Below, in pieces: positions 24,187 through 33,893 of a stretch of DNA of 64,000 nt (within the stretch, counting starts at the first letter, position 1; each line of letters begins with the position of its first letter). This DNA comes from Flavobacteriales bacterium (GTDB taxonomy: Bacteria; Bacteroidota; Bacteroidia; Flavobacteriales_F; PHOS-HE28), in contig JAEUTA010000026.1 in assembly GCA_016788205.1 (NCBI GenBank), forward strand, positions 62,001 through 126,000, given 5' to 3'. The notes below the pieces were generated by a model. That model worked only from the letters and a program-made list of their open reading frames with translations, made no database searches and was not told where the DNA came from. The position numbers and the translations under genes are program-made.

Positions 24187-24759
24187 ATGCGGTCCCTTGT
24201 AGCGATCATCGCGCTGCTGTGCAGTGTCCAGACCCAAGCGCAAGTCCACTATTGGAGCTACGCAGGTCACGGATCCGTCGGTTTGGGTATCGGCAAGGTG
24301 AGTGTGGTGGAACCATTTGGCTATTCCAAGAAATTCAGGCCTACCGGCACGATCGCTGGACTCTCAGGAGCCACTTATTACCACACGGACAACGTCGAGT
24401 TCGGTTTGCGGTGCGGTGCAGAACTGCTCCACGAAAAGATCATCGGCGTGAGTGTAGCTGAACTACGGGTCGGTCTGCACGATGGTCAGTTCTTCGATCA
24501 ATTCAGCATCGGCTTTGGTAAGGGCTGGGGGAGCATTCGGAACAACCTGCCGCTCAAAGCGCAGTTCGCGTTCATTGGAGGGTTCCGCGTAGCATGGCTG
24601 GACGATCGACATGAATGGTCACTCCGATTGGAGGAGCGGCTCCAGATGTTCCATGTCAAGTTCATGTCGACCGACCCCTTCCGGACCGAACCGATCGAGG
24701 CTTACCACGGATACAATTTCATCGGCTTGACCTTGAGCCGAGACTTCGGACTAAGATGA
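24187..24759 (+). CDS. Exported beta-barrel-like protein of unknown function
   Basis: 190 residues starting MRSLVAIIALLCSVQTQAQ, a clear signal peptide. The mature protein alternates strands and ends in the aromatic-rich strand YHGYNFIGLTLSRDFGLR, in keeping with a small outer-membrane barrel of eight or so strands. It carries no recognised domain. An ATG at 24187 gives the signal; the frame extends upstream to 24133. It is 106 bases downstream of the repeat protein, less GC-rich than the neighbours, and may be a separate unit. Confidence 0.6.
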   Translation: MRSLVAIIALLCSVQTQAQVHYWSYAGHGSVGLGIGKVSVVEPFGYSKKFRPTGTIAGLSGATYYHTDNVEFGLRCGAELLHEKIIGVSVAELRVGLHDGQFFDQFSIGFGKGWGSIRNNLPLKAQFAFIGGFRVAWLDDRHEWSLRLEERLQMFHVKFMSTDPFRTEPIEAYHGYNFIGLTLSRDFGLR

Positions 24760-24812
24760 TCTATTGCGACTAGACACCTGTGCGATCCTTCCGGCAACCC
24801 CTTCAAGCGATC

Positions 24813-25505
24813 ATGTATTCGCCCCTTCGATACACCATGCTGATCGTGATGCTGGTCCATTTTACGACACATGCATCTGCCCAAACCACTCGTCTTGGCA
24901 TGGCCTTCACAGCTGAGCACATTAAGTATGCTTCTGCAGAGAACCTTCAAGCGTCGTCACCTTGGCTTTCTCCCGGGGCTTGCCTTCGTTATGGCTTCGA
25001 TCCTGGACAAGCGGTCCGCGTCAACTTCGCGCTTGGCTGGGTTCAACGAAGTGCCACCGGTACAGTGCGCTTCGCACAAAGCCCTCCTGGCTCGTTCGCT
25101 TCCATCACCACCATCGATTCGAGGTCGATCTACTTGGACGCAGGTATCGCGGTGCGCGGTGTAGAGCGCGAGAAGTGGGAGATGCGCTACTTGCTCAACG
25201 TGCAACTTTCCGGAGTACAACGAGCCAAGGTGCAGGTACAAGGCATGAACGGCCCAGTTGCATTCTTCGAGAAAGGTTCTCAAGGCGCTCCGGGGATATC
25301 CATTCGGCCCGGCCTCCGGTTCGCCCGTTCGTTCAGCGGGTTCAGGTTCTTCTCCGAAGCAGGCTATGGCTTCGTGCTCAAGGATGATGACCTCGGCGAA
25401 GAGGGGCTTGGACAACCCGTGCGTTCCTATGTACCCGAGCGGAAGAGCATGGTCACGCTATGCATCGGCGCTGAGATCGTGCTGGGAACGGTTGCAAAGA
25501 AGTGA
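24813..25505 (+). CDS. Exported beta-barrel-like protein of unknown function
   Basis: About 230 residues. The N-terminal signal is MYSPLRYTMLIVMLVHFTTHASAQ; a start 33 bases earlier (GTG, 24780) is also open. The mature protein shows barrel strands (RVNFALGWVQRSATGTVRFA, SIYLDAGIAVRGVE, FRFFSEAGYGFVLKDDDLG) and ends VTLCIGAEIVLGTVAKK, typical of porin-family small barrels. It resembles the gene before it only in general plan. It converges on tsaB. Confidence 0.6.
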   Translation: MYSPLRYTMLIVMLVHFTTHASAQTTRLGMAFTAEHIKYASAENLQASSPWLSPGACLRYGFDPGQAVRVNFALGWVQRSATGTVRFAQSPPGSFASITTIDSRSIYLDAGIAVRGVEREKWEMRYLLNVQLSGVQRAKVQVQGMNGPVAFFEKGSQGAPGISIRPGLRFARSFSGFRFFSEAGYGFVLKDDDLGEEGLGQPVRSYVPERKSMVTLCIGAEIVLGTVAKK

Positions 25506-25522
25506 CCGTTCAGGCCGACGGT

Positions 25523-26203
25523 TCAAGCCATACGCTTCTTCGGCTGCGTCACATTCGCCGCTTTGCCGTAGGCTGGCACGAGGTAGGCGAGGTCGTCGAA
25601 CTCCCCGCTCGCGAAACGTCGTTGCGCCTCTCCTGCCATGGCCGATGCATTAGGACGTACACCCTCCACGACGGCTAAGCCGGAACTCTTCCACAGTTCC
25701 AGCGCCTTTTCGGCACCATCTCCGAAGACCGTTGCGCTTGCATTCGACTCAGCCCAAGCCGCATCCAGCACAACAGCTTCTACATCGCCGACCGCCCTTC
25801 CCCCTGCATCGTATCGTTGCGTGAACACCTCCATGCGTCGCGCATCGATCATGGGCAAGCACACAGCTGTCAATTCCCCACGTTCGCGCGCGGCGGCGAC
25901 CAACGTGTGCAAGGTGCTGATGCCGATGACGGGGATCTCCAACGCGTAGCACAAGCCCTTCGCCGCGCTTAGACCGATGCGCAGGCCGGTGTACGAACCC
26001 GGCCCGATGCCCACGGCCACGGCGCTCAATTCCTTCAATGGAAGCCCGGCTTCCTTCATCACCTCATCTATGAAGACGTTCACCTTCTCGGCATGGACGT
26101 GCTTGTCGCTTTCGAAATCACGCGACGCGAGGACGGAACCGTTGCGGGTCAAGGCCACGGAGCAGAGCTTGGTGGCGGTCTCGATGCAGAGGATGAGGGG
26201 CAC
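25523..26203 (-). CDS. tsaB: tRNA threonylcarbamoyladenosine biosynthesis protein TsaB
   Basis: About 226 residues. It is an ASKHA-fold, catalytically inactive partner of TsaD in making the t6A37 base of ANN-decoding tRNAs. The family signatures are ILCIETATKLCSVAL at the start and AVGIGPGSYTGLRIGLSAAK, then LCYALEIPVIGISTL. I chose the GTG at 26203 (VPLILCIETAT), which places the usual four residues before CIETAT. The open frame continues to 26251 but that extension (MLHCSIDPLVFLFFRP) is not like the family. Confidence 0.92.
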   Translation of the reverse strand: MPLILCIETATKLCSVALTRNGSVLASRDFESDKHVHAEKVNVFIDEVMKEAGLPLKELSAVAVGIGPGSYTGLRIGLSAAKGLCYALEIPVIGISTLHTLVAAARERGELTAVCLPMIDARRMEVFTQRYDAGGRAVGDVEAVVLDAAWAESNASATVFGDGAEKALELWKSSGLAVVEGVRPNASAMAGEAQRRFASGEFDDLAYLVPAYGKAANVTQPKKRMA

Positions 26204-26303
26204 GGGTCGAAAGAAAAGGAATACCAATGGGTCAATGGAGCAATGAAGCAAAGACTGCCTTCAGGGCGGCGACTGCCCACGGATAAAGTCGCGTTCCGAC
26301 TAC

Positions 26304-27722
26304 CTAGAGCGTCACCGGTATGCCTTGCAGGATGTCCAGGTATTTGCTGGCCATGAGGTACTGGTACTTCGCGTTGATCAGGTTGGCGGTGGAGGTGTTG
26401 AGCGAGGTCTTCGCGGTGTTCAACTCGATGGAGGTGATCACGCCTTGATCATAGCGCTCTTGCGCGTACTCCAAGGCCAATGTTCCGCTGTCCACGGCTT
26501 TCGAAGCAGCGAGGAACTGGCGGTGCGCGGAACGTTGTTGCACCAGGGCATCGAGCACGTTCTTCTGCAGGTCGTTGCGCAGGCTGCCAAGTCCGTTCTT
26601 CGTCTTCTCGTACTGTACACGCGCCTGTTGCACGCTGTAGCGGTTACGCATGTTATTGAAGATCGGGATGTTCAGTGTGAAGCCGATGGACTCGTTCAAG
26701 TTCTGATCGAGCTGATCATTGAATGGCGTGAGCTCGGTGTTGTAGTTGATGTTCGGCGCATACACCGCTTCACCACCCTCCGTAGCCCCGATGAGGATGG
26801 GATCGCCGATCACCGGACCACCGACCGTTCGAATATCCCGGCCGCTATAGCCGGTGCCCAGCGACCCGTTCAGTGAGAGCGATGGCATGCGACCCGCCTG
26901 GGCGATGGCCACGGTCTTCTCAGCGCTCTTCACCTGCAATTCGGCCTGTGCATAAGCCGGATGCGTACGCACCACGTTCTCCAGCACCTGGTCCACATTG
27001 GCCGTGGGGGCGATCACATCGAGGTCACTGATCGCAGGGCCATTGATATCGAAGGTCTGCATCTCCTGCGCATCGAGTTGCATGGTGCGTCCCAGTGTGA
27101 GCATCTCCTGGTCGTGCTGATTGCGCACATCGGTGATGTTGAACTCCTCCTGTGCGAGTTGTGCCTCGAGCGTGAGCAACTCGGCGCGTGCGACACGGCC
27201 TGCATCCACCAGCACCTGGGTGCGCGCGATCTGCTCGCGCGTATTCGCGGCCTGTGCTTCCGTGGCCGCAATGCGTTCGCGCAGGCCCAGCACGTTCAGG
27301 AACGAACTCACCACCGCCACACGCACATCGTTGCGAGCTGCATCCATACCGCGCATGGCCGCCTCGGCATCGAAAGCAGCCTGCTTGATGCTGTGTTGCT
27401 TGCTGAAACCGCGGAACAGATCCACCTGACTGCTCAGATAGAAGTTGTTGGTGCGCACACGGTCCGTGGCGAAGGTGTTGGTGAAGCGGTCGATGACCCG
27501 GCCATAGTTGTAGCCGTGCGTGGCCACGCCGTTCAGGTCTGGAAGCAGGTCCCAATACGTCCGGTCCTGGTTCTGCTGGGCCAGTTGGGCATCCAACGCC
27601 GCGTTGAGCACGGCGAGGTTCCGCTCATCCGCACGGGCGATGCACTGTTGAAGGGTCCACTTTTCCTGGGCGAAGGCGAACTGGGTGGCAATGACCAGCA
27701 CGCTGGCGAGCACGATGCGCAT
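26304..27722 (-). CDS. TolC-family outer-membrane efflux protein
   Basis: 472 residues starting MRIVLASVLVIATQFAFAQ (signal peptide). It shows the two-repeat TolC layout of long coiled coils and short barrel strands: KWTLQQCIARADERNLAVLN, EAQAANTREQIARTQVLVDA, and TPFNDQLDQNLNESIGFTLN followed by IPIFNNMRNRYSVQQARVQY. It would form the outer-membrane tunnel for an RND or ABC exporter, but no pump or adaptor gene is adjacent. The start is fixed by the signal peptide and by a TATTTTTG promoter element 33 bases upstream. Confidence 0.9.
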   Translation of the reverse strand: MRIVLASVLVIATQFAFAQEKWTLQQCIARADERNLAVLNAALDAQLAQQNQDRTYWDLLPDLNGVATHGYNYGRVIDRFTNTFATDRVRTNNFYLSSQVDLFRGFSKQHSIKQAAFDAEAAMRGMDAARNDVRVAVVSSFLNVLGLRERIAATEAQAANTREQIARTQVLVDAGRVARAELLTLEAQLAQEEFNITDVRNQHDQEMLTLGRTMQLDAQEMQTFDINGPAISDLDVIAPTANVDQVLENVVRTHPAYAQAELQVKSAEKTVAIAQAGRMPSLSLNGSLGTGYSGRDIRTVGGPVIGDPILIGATEGGEAVYAPNINYNTELTPFNDQLDQNLNESIGFTLNIPIFNNMRNRYSVQQARVQYEKTKNGLGSLRNDLQKNVLDALVQQRSAHRQFLAASKAVDSGTLALEYAQERYDQGVITSIELNTAKTSLNTSTANLINAKYQYLMASKYLDILQGIPVTL

Positions 27723-27755
27723 GGGTTCCGGCACCGGTGATGGACCGGTGGTGCC

Positions 27756-27763
27756 CAAAAATA
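27756..27763 (-). promoter_or_regulatory. -7 promoter element (TATTTTTG) of the TolC-like gene
   Basis: Minus-strand TATTTTTG matches TAnnTTTG exactly. It lies 33 bases upstream of the ATG at 27722, predicting a leader of about 27 bases, and overlaps the alternative upstream start at 27758, which it rules out. Confidence 0.6.
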
Positions 27764-27829
27764 CCGGACCCTGTCCCGGGGCACGGTCGGTTATGACGAA
27801 CGGTGGATGTACGGGCCGAAAGGTGGGCT

Positions 27830-29056
27830 CTAGGTGCCCAGCACTTTCACCTCTACGCGGCGGTTGGCCTCGCTTTGCTCTTTGTTCTTAGGCTCGGGGT
27901 AGATCATCTGGCTGTTCCCCAAGCCTTGGTAGGAGATCCGCTCCGGATCGACGTCGTTCACGAGCAGGAAGTCATAGACCGTCTTGGCTCGCGAGGTACT
28001 GAGGTCGATGAACTCCTTCTTGTTCTTAAAGGTGGGACCGTTCACGTGGCCCTGTACCTCGATCTTCACTTTCGGGTTCTCCTGCATGAAGCGGAGGAGC
28101 AAGAGCAACGAAGCTTCTGACTGACGCATCACCTTATCCTCGTTGCCCACGAAGCGGATATCGTCCAGCACCACCTTCTCACCGGCCATGATGGGGGCCA
28201 GTTTGATGTCGATAGTGACCACCTTCTCCGTATTGCCTTTCATGCGCACGGTGGTGAACATGTAGCCCTTGTGCGTGCAACCGATCTTCAGGTTGCGGTA
28301 CATGTCCATGTCGTACTCGTAGGTGCTTTTGCCTTTCGCTTCGACCACCTGGTCGAACACCATGCCGTCGATCGTAAGGGTGGCACCCACGGGTTTGCCC
28401 GTCTTCGCATCGGTGATGTTCACCACCAGATGTTGCTTCTCCTTCGACTCATCCTCGACCGGCGGCGGCGGTGGCGGAGGATCATAGTGGAAGCGGATTT
28501 CGTAGCCACCACGTGGCGGATCCTGATGGTCGATCACCAGGTAGAAGAGTTGATTCGCCTCCACCTCCATGGAACGGCTGTAGCTGGAACCCACCCCGGA
28601 ACGCACGAACTCATCTGCGGACTCCTTGCTCAGGCCGCAACGCGAGCCAAGAGCTGGATCGTTGCGCGAGATATTGGAACGTATCGGCTCCACCTGCTTC
28701 GTCGCGATCTTGTCGCAGATCCCTGGGATGGCGCCTTCGAAGATGACGAAGTCGATATCATCCGTAGTGTTCACCGGAGTGATGTCCATGGTGAGGTTGC
28801 ACTTCACAGGCACCCGGAACTTGTACCAGGTGGTGTGGTGCTCCCGCTCGAACCACTGCTTATGGTCAGATGAATTCTCCTTGATCTCCAGCTTGTTGCC
28901 GAAGCCACGTACCGCCTGCTCCGTGCGGAACACGGAATCGGTTATGAAGATGGCTCCGGTGCAGTCACCATTGTCCTGCGTGAAACGCGCCGGGGCTTGG
29001 GCCCATGCGGAGTTCAACAGGACGATCGCTGCCAGGGAGAGCAGTAAACGGTTCAT
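27830..29056 (-). CDS. OmpA-family surface protein with proline linker
   Basis: 408 residues with a signal peptide (SLAAIVLLNSAWAQ). A beta-rich N-terminal domain (about 25-195: FTQDNGDCTGAIFITDSV, TTDDIDFVIFEGAIPGICDK) is joined by the linker DPPPPPPPVEDES to a carboxypeptidase-regulatory-like sandwich (LVVNITDAKTGKPVGATLT). A C-terminal OmpA peptidoglycan-binding domain follows (EVQGHVNGPTFKNKKEF, LSTSRAKTVYDFLL, SEANRRVEVKVLGT). This layout is common in Bacteroidota and ties an exported domain to the cell wall. The N-terminal domain, which looks like a pre-peptidase-type sandwich, is unassigned. Confidence 0.85.
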   Translation of the reverse strand: MNRLLLSLAAIVLLNSAWAQAPARFTQDNGDCTGAIFITDSVFRTEQAVRGFGNKLEIKENSSDHKQWFEREHHTTWYKFRVPVKCNLTMDITPVNTTDDIDFVIFEGAIPGICDKIATKQVEPIRSNISRNDPALGSRCGLSKESADEFVRSGVGSSYSRSMEVEANQLFYLVIDHQDPPRGGYEIRFHYDPPPPPPPVEDESKEKQHLVVNITDAKTGKPVGATLTIDGMVFDQVVEAKGKSTYEYDMDMYRNLKIGCTHKGYMFTTVRMKGNTEKVVTIDIKLAPIMAGEKVVLDDIRFVGNEDKVMRQSEASLLLLLRFMQENPKVKIEVQGHVNGPTFKNKKEFIDLSTSRAKTVYDFLLVNDVDPERISYQGLGNSQMIYPEPKNKEQSEANRRVEVKVLGT

Positions 29057-29092
29057 CTCGGCCCGTGCATACGCAAAGGCGGGGTCCAGGGT

Positions 29093-31774
<2,682 letters not shown>

Positions 31775-31784
31775 ATCAAGGGTG

Positions 31785-31817
31785 GTTCACCACAGAGGCA
31801 CAGAGGGCACGGAGGAA
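31785..31817. repeat. CAGAG-rich dispersed repeat, second copy
   Basis: TTCACCACAGAGGCACAGAG followed by GGCACGGAGG, immediately upstream of the C-terminal metH part. It shares the CACCRCAGAGGC opening with the block at 19870-19942. Confidence 0.55.
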
Positions 31818-31858
31818 GAACTCATTTCGCAGAACTGGGTGAATGGATGATGCGATAC

Positions 31859-32368
31859 TCATTGTGCCTTCAGTTCTACGAATCTTGAAACCTCCATCCT
31901 GAAGTGCGTTCCATCGTCCAAGCTCTCTGTGTATGCCGTATCACACCTGACAACTTTCGATGTGTCGAAGACCATCGGCAATACGTAATGGATACTTGTC
32001 GAATCCGTGAACTCGTATTCAGTATATGTGAATGTTGTGTCCGAAGTCCGGACAAGTGAACCGCGAGGGTCCGACTTCACCAACTTGTATACATAGCCGC
32101 CTGAGCTTCCTCCGAATGGCAGGAGGCGATAGGTCTCTTCAGCACAATCGCATCGCTTCATTCGAGCGAAGTCGGTATCGAACCAGTCAAAACCTGTTGA
32201 CCCATCCAAGTAGGAACAACGCCAAACAACGTTGGGCGACTGAAAGAGGAGGGTGCTATCAAGGACCAGAGGCCGGTACGTCACCTTTGGCACGAGGTGA
32301 AGCGGTATGATTTCGGCGACTACCGTTTGAGCCGAGGCGAACGTGACAGATCCAATTGCTAGCACCAT
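31859..32368 (-). CDS. Orphan exported protein lying between the two metH parts
   Basis: About 169 residues from the ATG at 32368, whose N-terminus MVLAIGSVTFASAQ acts as a short signal peptide. The mature part (EIIPLHLVPKVTYRPLVLDS, WRCSYLDGSTGFDWFDTDFA, TFTYTEYEFTDSTSIHYVLP) is beta-rich and matches no family I know. The frame is open further upstream to 32584, but that part encodes repeat DNA (SLGVPPRKASGSRFPLQVRT). The gene is less GC-rich than metH and has no link to methionine metabolism, so it looks like a later insertion. Confidence 0.6.
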   Translation of the reverse strand: MVLAIGSVTFASAQTVVAEIIPLHLVPKVTYRPLVLDSTLLFQSPNVVWRCSYLDGSTGFDWFDTDFARMKRCDCAEETYRLLPFGGSSGGYVYKLVKSDPRGSLVRTSDTTFTYTEYEFTDSTSIHYVLPMVFDTSKVVRCDTAYTESLDDGTHFRMEVSRFVELKAQ

Positions 32369-32390
32369 GAGTGCAAGCCGCGTGAGCGAT

Positions 32391-32488
32391 TGAAGCGGAA
32401 AGCCCGCAAGCGAGGAGGAACGACGAGTGCGGACTTGTAGCGGAAAGCGCGACCCCGAGGCTTTGCGAGGGGGCACGCCCAAAGAACG
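32391..32488. repeat. GGGCGTGCCCCC...TTTCCGCT dispersed repeat element
   Basis: On the minus strand the block starts near GGGCGTGCCCCC, runs through GGTCGCGCTTTCCGCT and ends CGGGCTTTCCGCTTCA. AGCGGAAAGC is repeated directly on the plus strand at 32394-32403 and 32439-32448. I recall very similar GGGCGT(T/G)CCCC...GGGTCGGGCT-TCCGCT elements scattered through Bacteroidota genomes; no search was run. It explains the spurious N-terminal extension of the neighbouring gene. Confidence 0.6.
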
Positions 32489-32511
32489 ACCACCACTGCC
32501 GTTCGTTTGAT

Positions 32512-32624
32512 CAACCGCAACGACGCGGCGACGCAACGGATGCGCGACGTTCAAATTCGCTGTGACCAAAAAGCTCGCTTTCATGCGTTGCGTTATCGTC
32601 GCGTCGTTGCGTCGTCGCGGTTCA
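32512..32624. repeat. Large imperfect inverted repeat of GACGCAACG words
   Basis: The left arm (32514-32545, AACCGCAACGACGCGGCGAC...) and right arm (about 32586-32621, ending GTCGTCGCGGTT) are imperfect reverse complements separated by roughly 40 bases. GACGCAAC words repeat within both arms. It ends three bases before the stop codon of the N-terminal metH gene, so it can fold in the transcript just after that gene. Confidence 0.55.
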
Positions 32625-32626
32625 AC

Positions 32627-33628
32627 TCAGATGAGCGCGGGCTGCTTCCGTGGTGCGTGCCGCTTGGCTTCTGCTGCCAGTGCCGCGATATGCTCCGGCG
32701 TCGTTCCACAACACCCGCCCACCACGTTCACCCAGCCGTTGGCCATGAACTCGCCCACGAGCTTAGCGGTGACCTCCGGTGTTTCGCGGTACTCGCCCAT
32801 CTGATCGGGCAGGCCGGCGTTGGGGTAGATGCTGACGCGGCAGGTGCTCTGCTCGGCGATCACTTCGAGGTACGGACGCATCTGCGCCGCGCCCAGCGCG
32901 CAGTTGAGGCCCATGCTGAAGAGCTGCACATGCTGCATGCTGATGAGGAAGGCTTCGATGGTCTGGCCGCTGAGGGTGCGCCCGCTGGCATCGGTGATGG
33001 TGACGCTGCACATGAGCGGCACGCGCGCGTTGCGCGCTTCGAACACCTCGTCGATGGCGAAGAAGGCGGCCTTGGCGTTGAGCGTGTCGAAGATGGTCTC
33101 CACCAGCAGGATGTCTGCGCCGGCATCGAGCAGGGCTTCCACTTGTTCCTTGTAAGCGGTGACGAGTTGATCGAAGGTGACGGCGCGGAAGCCGGGATCG
33201 TTCACATCGGGACTGAGCGATGCAGTCTTGTTCATCGGCCCGATGGCACCGGCCACGAAGCGCGGCTTGCTCGGGTCCATGGCGGTGTACTTCGCGCAAG
33301 CCTCTTTCGCCAGGCGCACGGATTCGAGGTTGATCTCGCGTGCGAGGTGGCTGCACTCGTGCTCGGCCTGTGCGATGCTGGTGGCGGAGAAGGTGTTCGT
33401 TTCCACGATGTCGGCGCCGGCCGCGAGGTACTGCTCGTGGATGGTGCGGATGGCATCGGGCCGCGAGAGCGAGAGCAGCTCGTTGTTGCCCTTCAGCAGG
33501 ATCTTGTGGTCCTCCATGCCTTTCGGATGGAAGTCCTCCTCGGTGAGGCCGAGCTTCTGGATCATGGTGCCCATGGCACCATCGAGGACGAGGATGCGCT
33601 CCTGGGCGAGTTGTTCGAGTGTCTTCAT
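32627..33628 (-). CDS. metH: Methionine synthase, N-terminal homocysteine S-methyltransferase module
   Basis: 333 residues starting MKTLEQLAQERILVLDGAMG. The (beta/alpha)8 barrel holds the zinc ligands that bind homocysteine: the GGCCGT pair in VNVVGGCCGTTPEHI and an upstream Cys in the barrel (MCSVTI). Other marks are GTMIQKLGLTEEDF and VETNTFSATSIAQ. As in other flavobacteria this module is a separate gene from the folate/B12/activation part, but here a foreign gene and repeats lie between them. The start follows a SAM riboswitch. A TTG at 33658 is in frame but only extends the protein by ten atypical residues. Confidence 0.95.
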   Translation of the reverse strand: MKTLEQLAQERILVLDGAMGTMIQKLGLTEEDFHPKGMEDHKILLKGNNELLSLSRPDAIRTIHEQYLAAGADIVETNTFSATSIAQAEHECSHLAREINLESVRLAKEACAKYTAMDPSKPRFVAGAIGPMNKTASLSPDVNDPGFRAVTFDQLVTAYKEQVEALLDAGADILLVETIFDTLNAKAAFFAIDEVFEARNARVPLMCSVTITDASGRTLSGQTIEAFLISMQHVQLFSMGLNCALGAAQMRPYLEVIAEQSTCRVSIYPNAGLPDQMGEYRETPEVTAKLVGEFMANGWVNVVGGCCGTTPEHIAALAAEAKRHAPRKQPALI

Positions 33629-33683
33629 AGCGTTCCTTCGATCAAGTCCTTCCTGCAACGTTCATCGAGCAGGATAAGGAGAG

Positions 33684-33708
33684 ACGGAGCGCATACCCTG
33701 CGTTCCGT
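33684..33708 (-). promoter_or_regulatory. Hairpin between SAM riboswitch and metH (possible expression platform)
   Basis: On the minus strand ACGGA-A-CGCA / TGCG-C-TCCGT forms a two-part stem around loop GGGTA, about 56 bases before the metH start. It lacks a strong U-run (CTCTCCTTATCC follows), so control could be on transcription or on access to the start region. The assignment is structural only. Confidence 0.4.
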
Positions 33709-33723
33709 GCGGACCTGATCACA

Positions 33724-33832
33724 GCTCATCTGTGGCCCTCTTGCGAGCGCCGGATTTGGCACCTGTCCGCATCGCTGCGGGTGGTTGTCAAGGTTTCATC
33801 GGGCCATAACCCCTCCACCTTTCTTGATAAGC
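33724..33832 (-). promoter_or_regulatory. SAM-I (S-box) riboswitch upstream of metH
   Basis: The minus strand holds the S-box core in order: GCTTATC (P1 5' arm, 33826-33832), AAGAAAGGTGGAGGG, GGCCCGATGAAACC, CAACC, GGTGCCAAATCC, then AGATGAGC whose GATGAGC (33724-33730) closes P1 by seven pairs including one G-U. These are the conserved SAM-binding positions of the aptamer. Binding of S-adenosylmethionine should repress the methionine synthase genes downstream. It lies between a TAACTTTG promoter element and the metH start. Confidence 0.93.
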
Positions 33833-33852
33833 GTTACCGGAAAGAACTAGCG

Positions 33853-33860
33853 CAAAGTTA
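33853..33860 (-). promoter_or_regulatory. -7 promoter element (TAACTTTG) of the riboswitch-metH transcript
   Basis: Minus-strand TAACTTTG matches TAnnTTTG exactly and ends 20 bases before the first base of the SAM-I aptamer, so the transcript would begin just ahead of the riboswitch. Confidence 0.65.
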
Positions 33861-33893
33861 GGGCGCGCATGCGTTCGGTGCTAGCTTCATCCA

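Noticed and set aside
26287-26301. A short hairpin AGTCG...CGACT after the TolC-like gene as a terminator
   Set aside because: It has only five pairs and a weak TTTAT tail, too little to call.
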